Below, piece by piece: positions 23,601 to 34,212 of a DNA stretch of 64,000 nt. Source of the stretch: Zingiber officinale. Taxonomy: Eukaryota > Streptophyta > Magnoliopsida > Zingiberales > Zingiberaceae. Position numbers and translations under genes: made by a program. How positions within the stretch are numbered: the stretch's first letter is position 1; each line of letters starts with the position of its first letter. The notes beneath the pieces are model-generated. The model made no database searches, had not been told where the DNA came from, and was given only the letters and a program-made list of their open reading frames with translations. The DNA is taken from the NCBI RefSeq assembly GCF_018446385.1, contig NC_056005.1, positions 95,446,984 through 95,510,983 on the forward strand, in the 5' to 3' direction.

Positions 23601-24961
23601 GTTTCTTGGTTAGCATATTAAACTTTTCATAATTGGTAAGCAATCATTATAGTGTCTGTTTATCGAATCTGGTCCTTTCTTAGCTTTAATATTCTTGGCC
23701 AGCAGTATCCTTTCCATAATGGATGATGTTTTGCTTAATCTAACAAGAAACTTGGGCTTCCTTTTTGTTTCGAACAATAAACATGGACAGTATATAACAT
23801 TTTATCAAAACAAACCCTTAACAATGAGAGTTGGCCAAAAGGTACTTTAATGTTCATTTTTAACCAAAAAACACTGCTCTCTAACTTCTTTTTTGTCCAA
23901 AATACCCTTAGATTTATTATTTCCCTGCAACTGAATCTAGTTGACCGCAAGCTGATTTGATTCATGCTACCAAAATCATAGATCTATACTATTCTTAACT
24001 TTGAGACACCCTAATTGATTAGCAAATCAGCTTGCACTACCAAGTTCATAGATTTATACCATTCTGAACTTTGAGGCACCCCAAATTGAACATATCACAT
24101 TTCCATATTTACATTTTTGCTTCAGTTGCCATTCTAAACAGTGAAAGACAGTTGCAAGCTAATTTGCAAATCAACTTACAGTCAATGCATGTCTGTTTTT
24201 TAAAGCAGCATCAGCTTGTTATTCCTAAATCACATCATTATATAATACTGAATTTTGAGACTCCTGGTTTAACATATCAGGCATCCATGTGCCCACAAAT
24301 AATTGTTTTTTTGCCCATTTTCACAGTGCAAGCTGGTTTGCAAATTAGCAAAACTGTAAACCTGATATTACTCTCAGGGAAATAACAAATCTAGGACAGG
24401 AAAAATGAAGCTGAAATGCTTTATGTTAAGAGTGGAATATTAGGTCTCTTTTTGGTAAAAACCCATCATGAGGGCACACTTGATCAATTCTCATTATCAA
24501 GGGTGGGCATGATCTCGTAAAATCCTTGACAATATATTTAGAACTGTCAAGTTTATTTTGCATTAGGGAACATGAGATCATATACCTAAAGATACTTATG
24601 GCTGGAGTTTTCTATCATCTGTAAGATTTGTTTATCTGACGTTTTCCTTATTCCGTAGATTCTGAGCTCCAAGGAGACTCTTGCATCCTACCGGAGTCTG
24701 TATTTTGTTGGAGCCATTGTTCCCATTGTGGTTATCCTGCTCAGTTACATTATTAAACCCGCAAGACCTGCAAGACTCAGAAAACCCAGTGAGGAAGACC
24801 CTCATTTTTCTGTGCTGGCAAAAGAAGTGAAGGAATTTAGCAAATTTCCTGTCTGTTTTAGAGTTTACCTGAATAAATCCTATTTTCTAGAGCTGGTAAA
24901 AGCCATGTGTAGTACCAATTTTCCTCCTTTCTTTTCTAGTTTGTCTCAACAGTCAGCTTGA

Positions 24962-26831
24962 GGCATTCGTCAGCTGATCTCTGCTACTTTATTTAGCATT
25001 TTTCCCCCTTTGACGCTTGATTAATCATTTTGGTATGATCAGTAAAGCGGCATGATCCCATCATCAGATTCTGTGATTTCATATGAATGTATGGTTTTAG
25101 CCTGATTGCTCTATAATGCTAAAATATTGTCCGTGGACAAAGAGACCGATGCAGTCTAAAATTAGGAGGATTAGATTAAAAGTTTTTTTTAAATTTTTTT
25201 TAGAAGTTAAGTTTTAAAAAAAATTGTTATATTTATTATGGTAAATTAGGTTTATGTGTATGAGAGAACTAGTTAAGAAGATCAGGCCATTCTAAGAGAA
25301 GACCTTAAAACTGTATCATAAATCTTTTGATATATATATATATATATATTTCATCTCCTTGTGATTATATCCTCAAGCTGCATCAATTCGATATCAAAAC
25401 TCTGCCTGAATTTGTTCAAAATTTAATGTTGCATCACTTCTACTCTTCATGTACTCCACTAAAGAACCCTCCTTTGCGTCCCAAAAAACCACCCACCCAT
25501 CTTGTAACTTTTATTTCATTTCCCTTGGCTTTGTGTTACTTCGATCCATTCTTACATGTATTTGAAAAATTAGCTTTCGTACTTGTGGTAAATTCTTGCT
25601 GAGTTCATGTTTTTCTCACTTCAATTTTGTTTTAACACTCAATTTATTGTATTTAAGGTTCTTAAATGCACACCTGGATTAGTAGTTGTGCTATTATTTT
25701 CTCCTCAACTAGAGTTGACTTGCTACCATGGCCAACTTGTCGAAGGTAGAAGACAAAATCTCGCCTCCAATTTTATTATTTTGGTAGAAACTATGAAAAT
25801 TCTCTCTTCTTTTTGCCAATTTATCAATGATTTCTGTAAATTTTGTTAGATCCTTGAGCAGTTTTACTCTATCATTTATTGACAGGTCAAAAGATGAAAC
25901 CAGTTTTACTCTTTTCACTTGGCTGCTAACTTTTTGGAAGAATCTATTCAATGAGCAGTGGGACATTCTTTTCTAATATATATGTGCTTATTTTCTTATG
26001 AATTCTTTTAGTTTCAGTTCGATTAGATCAGATCAGATCTGAGTTGAATAAACTAACCTAAGTTTCTTGCTTCTCTGTCTCATATGATGTCTCATTCAAG
26101 AGGCCATTGTTCCTACAAGAGAAGGTAAATATGGATGAACTAGAGAATTGCCCCCTCTTCTTCATACTTCTCTCTGAGTTTTTTCATTTCCTTCTCAATT
26201 AGCTGATTGATTTACATCACTAGTTGTTGATCAAGATCTGAAAGCAATGAATGATTTAGACCTCTCAACCACATTTTGCACACCTTTTTTTCTTTTGCTT
26301 TTGCTGCATCACCAAACAGGAACAGGAAGAATCTCAAGCACTTATTGGACAGAAACTTCCATTGAATGCTTCCACTGTGGGAATCTCACAGCTTTTGTGC
26401 TCTTTATAAGACCTGGAAAATCCACATGGGCAAGGCAGACATCTCCATTAATTTTTTTGGCAGTTTTCACAGGCAATTATTTTAGTAGCCTCTCTTACAA
26501 TCTTACAAACAGGCTAACTTATTTTGTTTATTATCAATTGAGTCTTTCACCATTAAAACTGTGTTTTTTTTTCCTAGTGTGAGGTAATTCTTATGAATGT
26601 TTAATTTTGTTAGGTTATTATTATTATTGTTATTCACAGAGGTTTTTCAAGTGGATTACTTTTGTTTGTTTAAGTTTTGAGATGTGAATTGTGATTGTTC
26701 TTGATTTATTAGTGTGAATGTCCTGTTAAAGTAAATTTAAGATTATGGTAGATATTAAACCCCCTAGCTAGTGCAGCAGCAACATGACATTTCACTAGTT
26801 GCCAAGCACTCATAATTTGATTCCCAACTAT
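24962..26831. other. Intergenic; one unassigned minus-strand ORF
   Basis: No clear gene. The minus-strand frame 25709-25966 is open for 85 codons, with a Lys/Leu-rich segment (KLLKDLTKFTEIIDKLAKRR) that could be a coiled coil. It matches nothing I recognise and has no neighbouring exon. A splice-like acceptor precedes an open stretch at 26320-26440, also unassigned. Confidence 0.35.
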
Positions 26832-27645
26832 TAGGGGTGTTATCGAACTGAGCCAAGCCAAACAGTAAAAGGCTTGAGCTCAGTTCATTTTAGTTAAGTT
26901 CGAGCTCAGCTCGAGTTCGATTCGAGCTTTAATTCTTAAGCTCGAGTCCATCGTAATGAAATTAAATAGTTCGTGAATGTTTGAGCTTGGTTCGAAAATG
27001 GCTCGCTTAAAAGTTGAATGAGCTTAGTTTAGGTTCACAAACATATGGCAAAAGGCAAAATCACTCGTCCGGCTCGTAATGAAATTAAATAGTTCATGAA
27101 TGTTTGAGCTTGGTTCGAAAAAGGCGAAATCGCTCGTCCCCAGCGCTTTCGCCGCACCCGACCTCAGGTCATCATAAGGAAGGTAAATCAAGATAATTGA
27201 GAGGACAAGTGGTGGTGGGATGAGCTTAGTTTAGGTTCATGACCATGTTCATTAAGAGATTTGTGTGTGTATTCTGCACATCCTTATCTTGCATATTTCT
27301 AGATGATCTTTACATGTCTGGGCACCCAAATGTCTTCTCGGGTGTCATGATTCAAAAAAATTGAATTGGGGTGTCTGAGAGGAGGCTCCAGATGTTTGAA
27401 CATGTGAAGGGAGTATGTAAGATAAAAGTGTGTAGGGTATTAAATTTCTTTTTATATATAATATGAATTATAAATATTATATATTAATAAGCCGAGTTCA
27501 AATTAAGCTCCTTTATTTTTTAAATTGAGCTGGAGTCTTCTGAACTATTTAATTTAATTATGAATGGAGTTTGAGCTTAAGAATTAAAGATCAGCTGTGC
27601 TTGAGCTTAGGTATAACAAATCAAACTTGCTCTTGAACCAGTTGA
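26832..27645. repeat. Decayed hAT-like repeat with GAGCTC-rich ends
   Basis: Starts with TAGGGGTGTTATCGAACTGA and is rich in GAGCTCAGCTCGAG words. An internal ~50-bp direct repeat (CGTAATGAAATTAAATAGTT...GAGCTTGGTTCG) occurs near 26952 and again near 27074. The segment TTAATTCTTAAGCTCGAG at 26931 is inverted near 27570. The right end is not sharply defined. Confidence 0.5.
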
Positions 27646-28413
27646 CTTGTAGCTGTTGGAACAAAAATCAGGGTCTAAATCGATGAGCAGAATGCGAAGA
27701 TAGAAGGAGAAGATTGCGGTGGCGGATGGCTGCGGCGTTTGAACCTGAAAGGCTTCGAGCCTCATCAGCATCGACACGATCCATGATCCGATCGAAAAGG
27801 TATCACGCTTCTCCCCCGTTGCCGTTGGGAGAAGCACCAATGGATTCAATCTAGGCAGAGCAAAATGCGGCCACGGACGAAGGCGACACCACAAGATCTG
27901 CATCAGCGTCACCTCCGGCGAGCGCTCCCTCCCCGACTCATCTCCCTTTCTTTCTTCTTCCTTTGGTCGGCGCAAGCAAGGTGTTCGATGAATTGCCTAA
28001 ATCCATCGGCCCGTGCAGAAGCAAGCAACGGAACAGCACAGAGCTGCAGAGGCAACACGACGACGATCACCCAACGGTGGAAGCCCTTTTGGTAGGGAAA
28101 AGAACATTCATATAATTTTTACCTAAATAATTAAAAGGCAAAATAAGGTTGAAATATCGATTAACAATTTGCCCTGGGACATTGGTGCTGCCGCAACACT
28201 TTTTTATTTTTATTTTTGAGGCACTTAAGAATTTAGCCTTAATTTTATCGAATTAACGTATGAATTTTATTTAATATGTGATTAATCTAAGAATGTTGGA
28301 TTGATGTATCATGTGTTACGAGCACAGTTCCCGATTTAGCTTATTGAAAGGTGAAAAACTTTTGTACGATCGAGTCAGTCTGACCACCTCCAAGATTATA
28401 TATATATATATAT
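27646..28413. other. GC-rich island of unknown nature, then AT-rich spacer
   Basis: 27690-28090 is GC-rich relative to its flanks and open on both strands (122 codons minus, 76 codons plus), but neither translation shows a known motif. It could be a fragment of a captured gene or a retroelement leader. 28100-28413 is AT-rich and featureless. Confidence 0.35.
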
Positions 28414-29435
28414 AGTTTTGTTAAAATGCGGACTTCTACGTGCAGACTCATCCGCGACCTACAGATTTTGGTTTTTTTTTTTTTTATATTTTTGATTTTT
28501 TTTTTTACCTTCCTCGTTCTCCTCTCTCTCGTCGCCGTGTGCATGTGCCAGCCTCGCCGCCCTCCTCGCCGCTGGCCGGCCGGGCACCACCCACCGGTCA
28601 CCCCGCCTCCTCGCCTCCGGCCGCCCACCACCCGCCGACCACCCGCTAGCGTGGTGGCCAAATCGCAGCCAGATTTCTGCCGGATTCCGGTTGAAATCCG
28701 GCCGGGAATCGGATGGAGTCTGGCAGCGACCGAATTCCGACCGCGATGGCGCCGGATTCCAACCGCGATCGCGCCATCGTCATCGCGACCGCACCTGCCT
28801 CCGTCGCGATCGCGTCCCGACGCGCCCGCGTCAGGATTCCAACGAAGGCGCGCCCGTATTCCGGCGCAATCACGGCCGGAATCCGGATACGATCGCGCCG
28901 GAATACAGTCGCATGCGCTATAGTATGGGTGGGTCCAGGCGGCCGGAGGCCGCCGGCGGTGGGCAGATGGCCGGCGGCAGGGCGAGTGGCGGGCGCGCGA
29001 CGTGAGCTGCTTCTCGGCGAAACGCGCCGAGAACGAACGAAGCAGGAGGAGAAAAAAAATAAAGAAGAAAGAGAAAATTTTTTATAAAAATTTAATAAAA
29101 AAATGACATGGCATTAAGTCCGTAGCAATCCGTAAATAATGGTTCGTAGCATATCATTTCTCTATATATATATGCGGCCGGATTTCGGCTGGGATTCTGG
29201 CTGCCGGCGGGTGGTCGGCGGGTGGTGGGCGGCCGGAGGCGAGGAGGCGGGGTGACCGGTGGGTGGTGCCCGGCCGGCCAGCGGCGAGGAGGGCGGCGAG
29301 GCTGGCACATGCACACGGCGACGAGAGAGAGGAGAACGAGGAAGGTAAAAAAAAAAATCAAAAATATAAAAAAAAAAAACCAAAATCTGTAGGTCGCGGA
29401 TGAGTCCGCACGTAGAAGTCCGCATTTTAACAAAA

Positions 29436-29437
<2 letters not shown>
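28414..29437. mobile_element. Long-TIR non-autonomous element (TIRs about 232 bp)
   Basis: 28414-28646 and 29207-29437 are inverted copies. Both contain AGTTTTGTTAAAATGCGGAC at the tip, a T- or A-rich run, GTGTGCATGTGCCAGCC, and a GCCGGCCGGGCACCACCC block. I see one substitution in the first 50 bases plus length changes in the homopolymer. Both tips sit in (TA)n. Long TIRs without a transposase suggest a Mutator-type MITE. The open frames are mirror images of the same TIR and are not genes. Confidence 0.75.
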
Positions 29438-29474
<37 letters not shown>

Positions 29475-29479
<5 letters not shown>

Positions 29480-29649
29480 CAGATCCGCTGCGGACCTGTT
29501 CGTGCGGAATGCTGCGGACCTGCCCTCGTGGCAGGTCCGCGTCAATCTTATAAGTTTTTATTAATTTTTTTATACCAGCTCCCAACCCTAATTTCCGCAG
29601 CGGACTTCTGCTTCGTCTCTCGCCGCTTCATCCTTCGTCGCGACGCACC
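29475..29649 (+). repeat. Left TIR of the composite MULE
   Basis: Begins CAGAACAGATCCGCTGCGGA and ends CGTCGCGACGCACC. Contains short internal palindromes (CCGCTGCGG, GGACCTGCC...GGCAGGTCC). Its outer side is a (TA) run of about 30 bases, which also bounds the neighbouring long-TIR element. Confidence 0.85.
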
Positions 29650-29759
29650 TGCCGAGCGCTCCTTCCTCCTAAACAGAGTCGAGTCCACCTTCCTCCTTCG
29701 CACCCGGCGTCTCTCGCCGCAGAGGAAGCTACGAGTCCTCCGCACGAAGTCGTCGCAAC

Positions 29760-29912
29760 GCACTTGTTGAAGAGGAAGCTAGGGTTTTCCCACGTCGCGA
29801 TGCACTTGTTGAAGAGGAAGCTCTACTTTTCCACTTCATCCTTCGTCGCGACACACCCGTCGAAGAGGAAGCTAGGGTTTTCCCACGTCATCACCGTCTT
29901 TTAAGCAAGACT
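29760..29912 (+). repeat. Tandem ~45-bp repeats in the leader next to the left TIR
   Basis: Three imperfect copies of GAAGAGGAAGCTAGGGTTTT...CCACGTC. A good donor (CTGGTAACA) follows at about 29913, and an acceptor (TTTTTTAG) lies at about 30748, just before the GRF ORF. This suggests a 5'-UTR intron for the GRF transcript. Confidence 0.5.
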
Positions 29913-30759
29913 GGTAACACGATCCTGCATTCTCATTTCTTCTTTCATCACTCCTAATTTCTGAAACTACTTAATACATTTTGTATAGACTTGATTAACT
30001 TCTGATTAAACCTCATTTCTTCTTTCACTTTTCTTAATTTCCAGCATTCTCATTTCTTCGTTCACTTCAAAAATTTAATTACCTATGATATCTAATTTTG
30101 AAAACATGGGAATAAAGGTGACAATTGTCTGTATCGGGCACCTTTATTGTAAGTTAATTTTATTGTAGGAGTTGATTGATAGGGTTCTAATGTGTAACAC
30201 TTGCAACTTGGAAAAAAAACAGAGGATGTATTAGGCAAAACACTGATTGGGGTACTAGAATTATTGAGAAATGGCTTAAACAACAGTGATTTATTGTTAT
30301 TGCTACTGCAATATTCCTGTGTGACACATGTGTCCATGGTTGTATTTACATGATCTTAAAAAGTCAAGCAATAATCTTATCATACACTATAATTTTTCTG
30401 TTGATAAAATCATTTGGTTACTGCATTATTTCTCTGTTGGTGCTTAATCTTTTGATCAAAGTTGATCATAGTCATGTATACTTGTTTACTTGGCTTCTTT
30501 GCAAACTCATATCTTGTAACTTCATGCAATGCTTCAAATTTCAAAGCCACTGTTGAATCTGTTGATTGTAGTCCTGAATGAGCTTAAAATTGTGGTGGGT
30601 ATGAATTGAGGAAATTTAGGTATTTTAATGCAAATTGTGGCTACTTTTAATGCAAATTGGTCAAATTTTTTATAAAATTGTGTGATTTCCCCATTGCTTA
30701 AGCAAATTGTTATTGTTTAGCTTAATTTTCTCAAATTTTACTTTTTAGGTTGCGCTAGA

Positions 30760-31131
30760 ATGACTTCATCAAGTAACAGCAGCATCAATCATACCAAATA
30801 TGAAATTGTGCGATGCAGGGACTGCGGACTAAGAGCATTGGTGCTAGTCTCTAGATCGATCAAGAACCCAGGAAAACTATATTATGGATGTAAGCATCAT
30901 GGATGGTTAAAGTGGGTGAGGTCTGATACTGGATTAAATGAAGAAACTAATGATATACATTTTAAGATGTTGCCAAGAGTTGAGTCAAGGGTGGTAAGTG
31001 AACACATTGCTTATCCAGGATATAATAGGGGAAATTGGAATCTACCGCTTATGGTATGGATATTAGTGATAGTGAATTTAATTCTTTTGGCTATATACTT
31101 GTTTTGTTTGTTGGTTGGCCTAGTTAAGTAG
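30760..31131 (+). CDS. GRF-type zinc-finger protein with C-terminal membrane segment
   Basis: 123 residues. Residues about 12-52 form a zf-GRF-like domain: CRDCGL at the start, NPGKLYYGC in the middle and WLKWV at the end, matching the CxxCG...NPGR.FY.C....F.W pattern. The fourth expected Cys is not obvious, with His residues nearby. Residues about 95-120 are a strongly hydrophobic transmembrane helix, followed by a short basic end (VK). GRF domains bind nucleic acid in other proteins; the job of these small plant GRF-TM proteins is not known to me. It lies between MULE TIRs, convergent with the transposase, so it may be an accessory ORF of the element. The start is the first ATG after a likely acceptor. 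Confidence 0.65.
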   Translation: MTSSSNSSINHTKYEIVRCRDCGLRALVLVSRSIKNPGKLYYGCKHHGWLKWVRSDTGLNEETNDIHFKMLPRVESRVVSEHIAYPGYNRGNWNLPLMVWILVIVNLILLAIYLFCLLVGLVK

Positions 31132-31505
31132 TGCTAGTGTTGTAATGTGATAAAAAAAATGTAATTATGGATAATGTCGACATTTGTCTTTTTTTTAATT
31201 ATGGATGGATATTAGTTTTGTGTTATGCTTAACTTGATGATCTTAAGTTTACTATTTTTCAAGTCTTAACTTTACTATTTTGTAAATGCTTCATACAAAT
31301 CTCACGATAATTGTTGAAATTCTCTGGCCAATTCTTCCCTTATATGTTTGTTGTTCTTTGGATCAACCTCTTGTCCGTGGCCATGATTTAAGCTCCTTGC
31401 GTACTCGATCTAAAGGCTGTAAAATAAAGTTTGAACTTAAGCACTTTGTCTTATTCCTTAATTTGAACTTAAGCACTGGCATGATATCTGCAACGTAAAA
31501 AGCTC

Positions 31506-32060
31506 ACACCAGATTCACACCAGATGGTTAAATAATAAATCAGACGAATCAGAAGCGAAACAGACAATGTTGTGGATCGGTTAGCAGACCGATCCATAGC
31601 CCTCTGGACCGATCAGGACGATCGGTCTGGGAGGCTTCTGATCGGTCTGTGGACCGATCCACCTATATTCACACCAGATGGTTAAATAATAAATTAGACG
31701 AATCAGAAGCGAAACAGACAATGTTGTGAATCGGTCAGCAGACCGATCCATAGCCCTCTGGACCGATCAGGACGATCGGTCTGGGAGGCTTCTGATCGGT
31801 CTGTGGACCGATCAGGATCGGTCCACAGATCGATCCTCTATTGTCCTCCGAATCCCATCGCTTCCTGATCGGTCACCAGACCTGGTGACCGATCAGATAA
31901 CCCATAGAAAGCTACTGTTTGGTTACTGATCGGTCTGGTGACCGATCAGATAACCACAGTATCGCTGGATCGGTCTGTTGACCGATCAGATATCCATAGT
32001 ATCACTGGATCGGTCAACAGACCGATCCAATGCCTATGTAAGGTCAGAGGTCCCCTCTGA
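31506..32060. repeat. Array of GATCGGTC palindromes with a ~160-bp tandem duplication
   Basis: A unit starting CACACCAGATGGTTAAATAA recurs 162 bases later (31506 and 31668). Each unit, and the sequence after it, carries short hairpins such as GATCGGTCTGTGGACCGATC and GGATCGGTCAACAGACCGATCC, with 8-11-bp arms and 2-4-base loops. At least eight such hairpins occur by 32030, followed by a GGTCAGAGGTCCCCTCTGACC palindrome. No coding sequence. Confidence 0.85.
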
Positions 32061-32083
32061 CCTAGTCCGGAGAATGAACGAGG

Positions 32084-32287
32084 AGTATCATTGAATTTGC
32101 GTCTGATGAGAGACTTTGATGCTTCAGACAATGGAGTATCATTTTTTCCTTGTATGCTCGATCTTTTCACCCGTGTCTCTAATATAGGGGTAATACTCCC
32201 AATTGGTTGAGGAAGAGGACAAGACCTAGGTTTGGTCGGAATTAAAAGTCTACGTGGTGGTTTTGCAGCATTATCCTTTCCGGACAC
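32084..32287 (-). pseudogene. Probable captured host-gene exon (conserved plant protein of unknown function)
   Basis: The minus frame reads SGKDNAAKPPRRL, then PIGSITPILETR, then SEASKSLIRRKFN, then loses similarity. This resembles, from memory, the first exon of a conserved plant protein family whose next segment is normally a SYWLSQIKLSE motif, absent here. The expected ATG is GTG. The fragment lies between MULE TIRs, consistent with Pack-MULE-style capture. The family assignment is moderate; the fragmentary state is clear. Confidence 0.45.
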
Positions 32288-32763
32288 ATTGAATACACTT
32301 ATCAGTAGAGTCCTCTAGCTTCAGATACCCGTTACAATGGAACACTGAACTAATTATAAATATTAACAGCCCAAAGGTAAGTAATAACCAGGAACACTAA
32401 ACTAATTGAACTTCAAGAAACAAAAACATCACAACAAACCAATTTAAATGTCGTCGATTCAAGACACAAAATTACTTAACGAAATGAAATAGTACATAAG
32501 ATGTAAAGAACAGTGCAACACCAAAACTAAAACCCCAGTTCACTTTCACTAAAAAAATACACCAACCATATTTTTAAAGCCTTGATAAAGGTAGAGGTAC
32601 AGCACAAGAAGTTCCATTGGGGTTCAACCCTTCACACAACATAAACTGATAAGAGATATACTTCCAAGCAATAATAGAATTATAGCAGTAGTCCCTATTG
32701 TAGGCATGGATTAAGGTTGTTAAAGAAGCCAAAGCCGGTGACACTCACTACTCCCAGCCTGGT

Positions 32764-32874
32764 TTAGTTATCAACTAATCCTTCACTGAGAGACATTATC
32801 TTCAGTTGATTAATGCCGGCAACAGAAAGGTATTCCACCCGGGACAAGGCAGTCGCAATCTTTTGAAATAGAGC
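32764..32874 (-). other. Isolated exon-like segment, unassigned
   Basis: On the minus strand a strong acceptor (TTACTTTTTCAG) precedes an open frame of about 36 codons (ALFQKIATALSRVEYLSVAG and so on) that ends at TAA. It may be a 3' exon of the transposase gene or another captured fragment. I do not recognise the sequence. Confidence 0.35.
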
Positions 32875-33299
32875 CTGAAAAAGTAAGCATTCTAAAACAG
32901 TATGCATTAGAAGTATGAATTCTATATCAGATTCTTTAGAAGTATGTATTAAATACAAAAAAATGCACTAAACCAATCAAACATATAAATAAAGGAAATA
33001 CATGAATACTAACCATAGAAAATTACATCTTAGGGCATGCCACTAGAACCTGTAACAATAAAGATAATTTATTAATCTCATTTTCTCAATAAACAATAAA
33101 CCACTATAATTTAACTAATTAAAACTTTGTTAATACCCGTTATAGATCCCAAATCAAGTTCATATGTGTCGTCAAGATTGATATGATTATTATCTCCAAT
33201 TGATCTGATAATTTACACATTATCAAATACAAAATATAATAAAAATAAATTTATTTGCATGAACAAATATAAAAAAAATGAAAAAATGAATCGGCACAA

Positions 33300-34212
33300 A
33301 CCCTTGTTGCAAATTTGGACAGTTACGCTTATCATGTGATACTCCTCGCTGTCCGCATCCACGACAAAGCCTAAAATTTGATGTAGATTTCTCCTTTGAT
33401 AATTTTAATCTCTTCCCACATCCCTTAGTTCTTACTACAGAATGATCAATAATACCAAGGCTCTCATCAATGGAATTTTTTCTTTGACTTCTATCACTGC
33501 ATGTTGTACTAATGGACATCTCTTGAATTTTATTGTATATACAATCAAATTGTTCATCCAAGAAGGTTGTCCTTTCATTACTCAAAGATGCATCATCAAC
33601 TAACACAGAAGCTTTATAGGATAACCTCGAATGCCTCGACATTAAATACCTTTCTGAATCTGGATCATCAATGACATTTTGCTCCCCTAAAGCATATATT
33701 GCTCCAACTTTTGCATTTCGTGTCCATCGTTTAAGTATATACGTATTAGGCAGATGAAACACTTGGTTGATACGAAAAAAAGATAACATATGTCTGCATG
33801 GAATGCCCTCAAACTCAAATTTTGTGCAGCTACATGATATGTAATCTCTTTGTTTGTCATGCGTGAGGACTCTTGATTTTGAGGAAGAAGAACTTTGAAA
33901 TTTCATCACGTGGTAAACCGCTGAGTCAACTACTGTAAATGTTTGTTGCACATAATAACTATGACTCTCGGTCATTTCACTTTGGAACTCCAGCCATTTC
34001 TTTTTTGTGTACAGCTTAACCATTTGAGTTTCCATTGGCCAAGTTGTATTAACCCTGGGTTGCTCATTCATATCAATATGGTTCGCAACTAATTCATTGT
34101 GTCTTTGATGTCTCAATGCTCTATTAAAACGTGTGATAAAATCCATTAATAAGTTCTTATTTGAGACATATTTCTTGAAAAATGCATGCGAGCCTTCAGA
34201 TCTTTGGCTCTC
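33300..34212 (-). pseudogene. FAR1/FRS-type MULE transposase, C-terminal half
   Basis: The minus-strand frame is open over about 305 codons. It starts inside the conserved SQRSEG..AFF.KYV motif that follows the MULE DDE domain. It continues through a SWIM zinc finger (CSCTKFEFEGIPCRHML) and the usual YILKRWT segment. It ends with a C-terminal zinc knuckle (CRGCGQRGVSHDKRNCP). Such proteins are transposases or their domesticated FAR1-related descendants. Everything N-terminal of SQRSEG (FAR1 DNA-binding domain and the DDE triad) is missing: at about 34205-34213 the sequence switches to retrotransposon LTR. A GT lies near 33303, so the codons beyond are probably intronic. Flanking TIRs favour a transposon gene over a host FRS gene. 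Confidence 0.85.

Larger units (their letters stand above)
15733..24961 (+). pseudogene. Lysophospholipid acyltransferase (LPLAT1/LPCAT, MBOAT family), disrupted
   Basis: The family re-acylates lysophospholipids at the ER membrane. Exons recognised by homology: 15733-16032, 16302-16357, 20893-21113, 21217-21623, 22888-22973, 23306-23368, 23490-23608, 24659-24961. Typical segments include HLYAALSGAVLSYLSFGAS, YYMSGDAWKEGGIDVTG, the HFAGPVFEMKDYLEW motif, FTARWKYYFIWSISEAA and SAVWH with the conserved MBOAT His. Lesions: two reading-frame changes in exon 1 (near 15781-15790 and 15822-15828); an in-frame TGA at 21364-21366 where the family has Trp; a frame change near 21560-21566; AC instead of AG at the acceptor of exon 6 (23304-23305); and a one-base phase mismatch between exons 6 and 7. 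Intron 2 is swollen to 4.5 kb by transposons. The C-terminus runs beyond the usual KPARP..RK ending. Either a dying duplicate or, less likely, local assembly error; neighbouring genes are clean. Confidence 0.85.

Noticed and set aside
26247-26582. Possible host gene exon (111-codon ORF)
   Set aside because: No motif, no partner exons and heavy T-rich composition; left unassigned.
28341-28923. Long GC-rich ORFs (Pro/Arg-rich, up to 165 codons) on both strands
   Set aside because: They lie in the long-TIR element; mirror-image versions appear in the other TIR. Composition explains the open frames.
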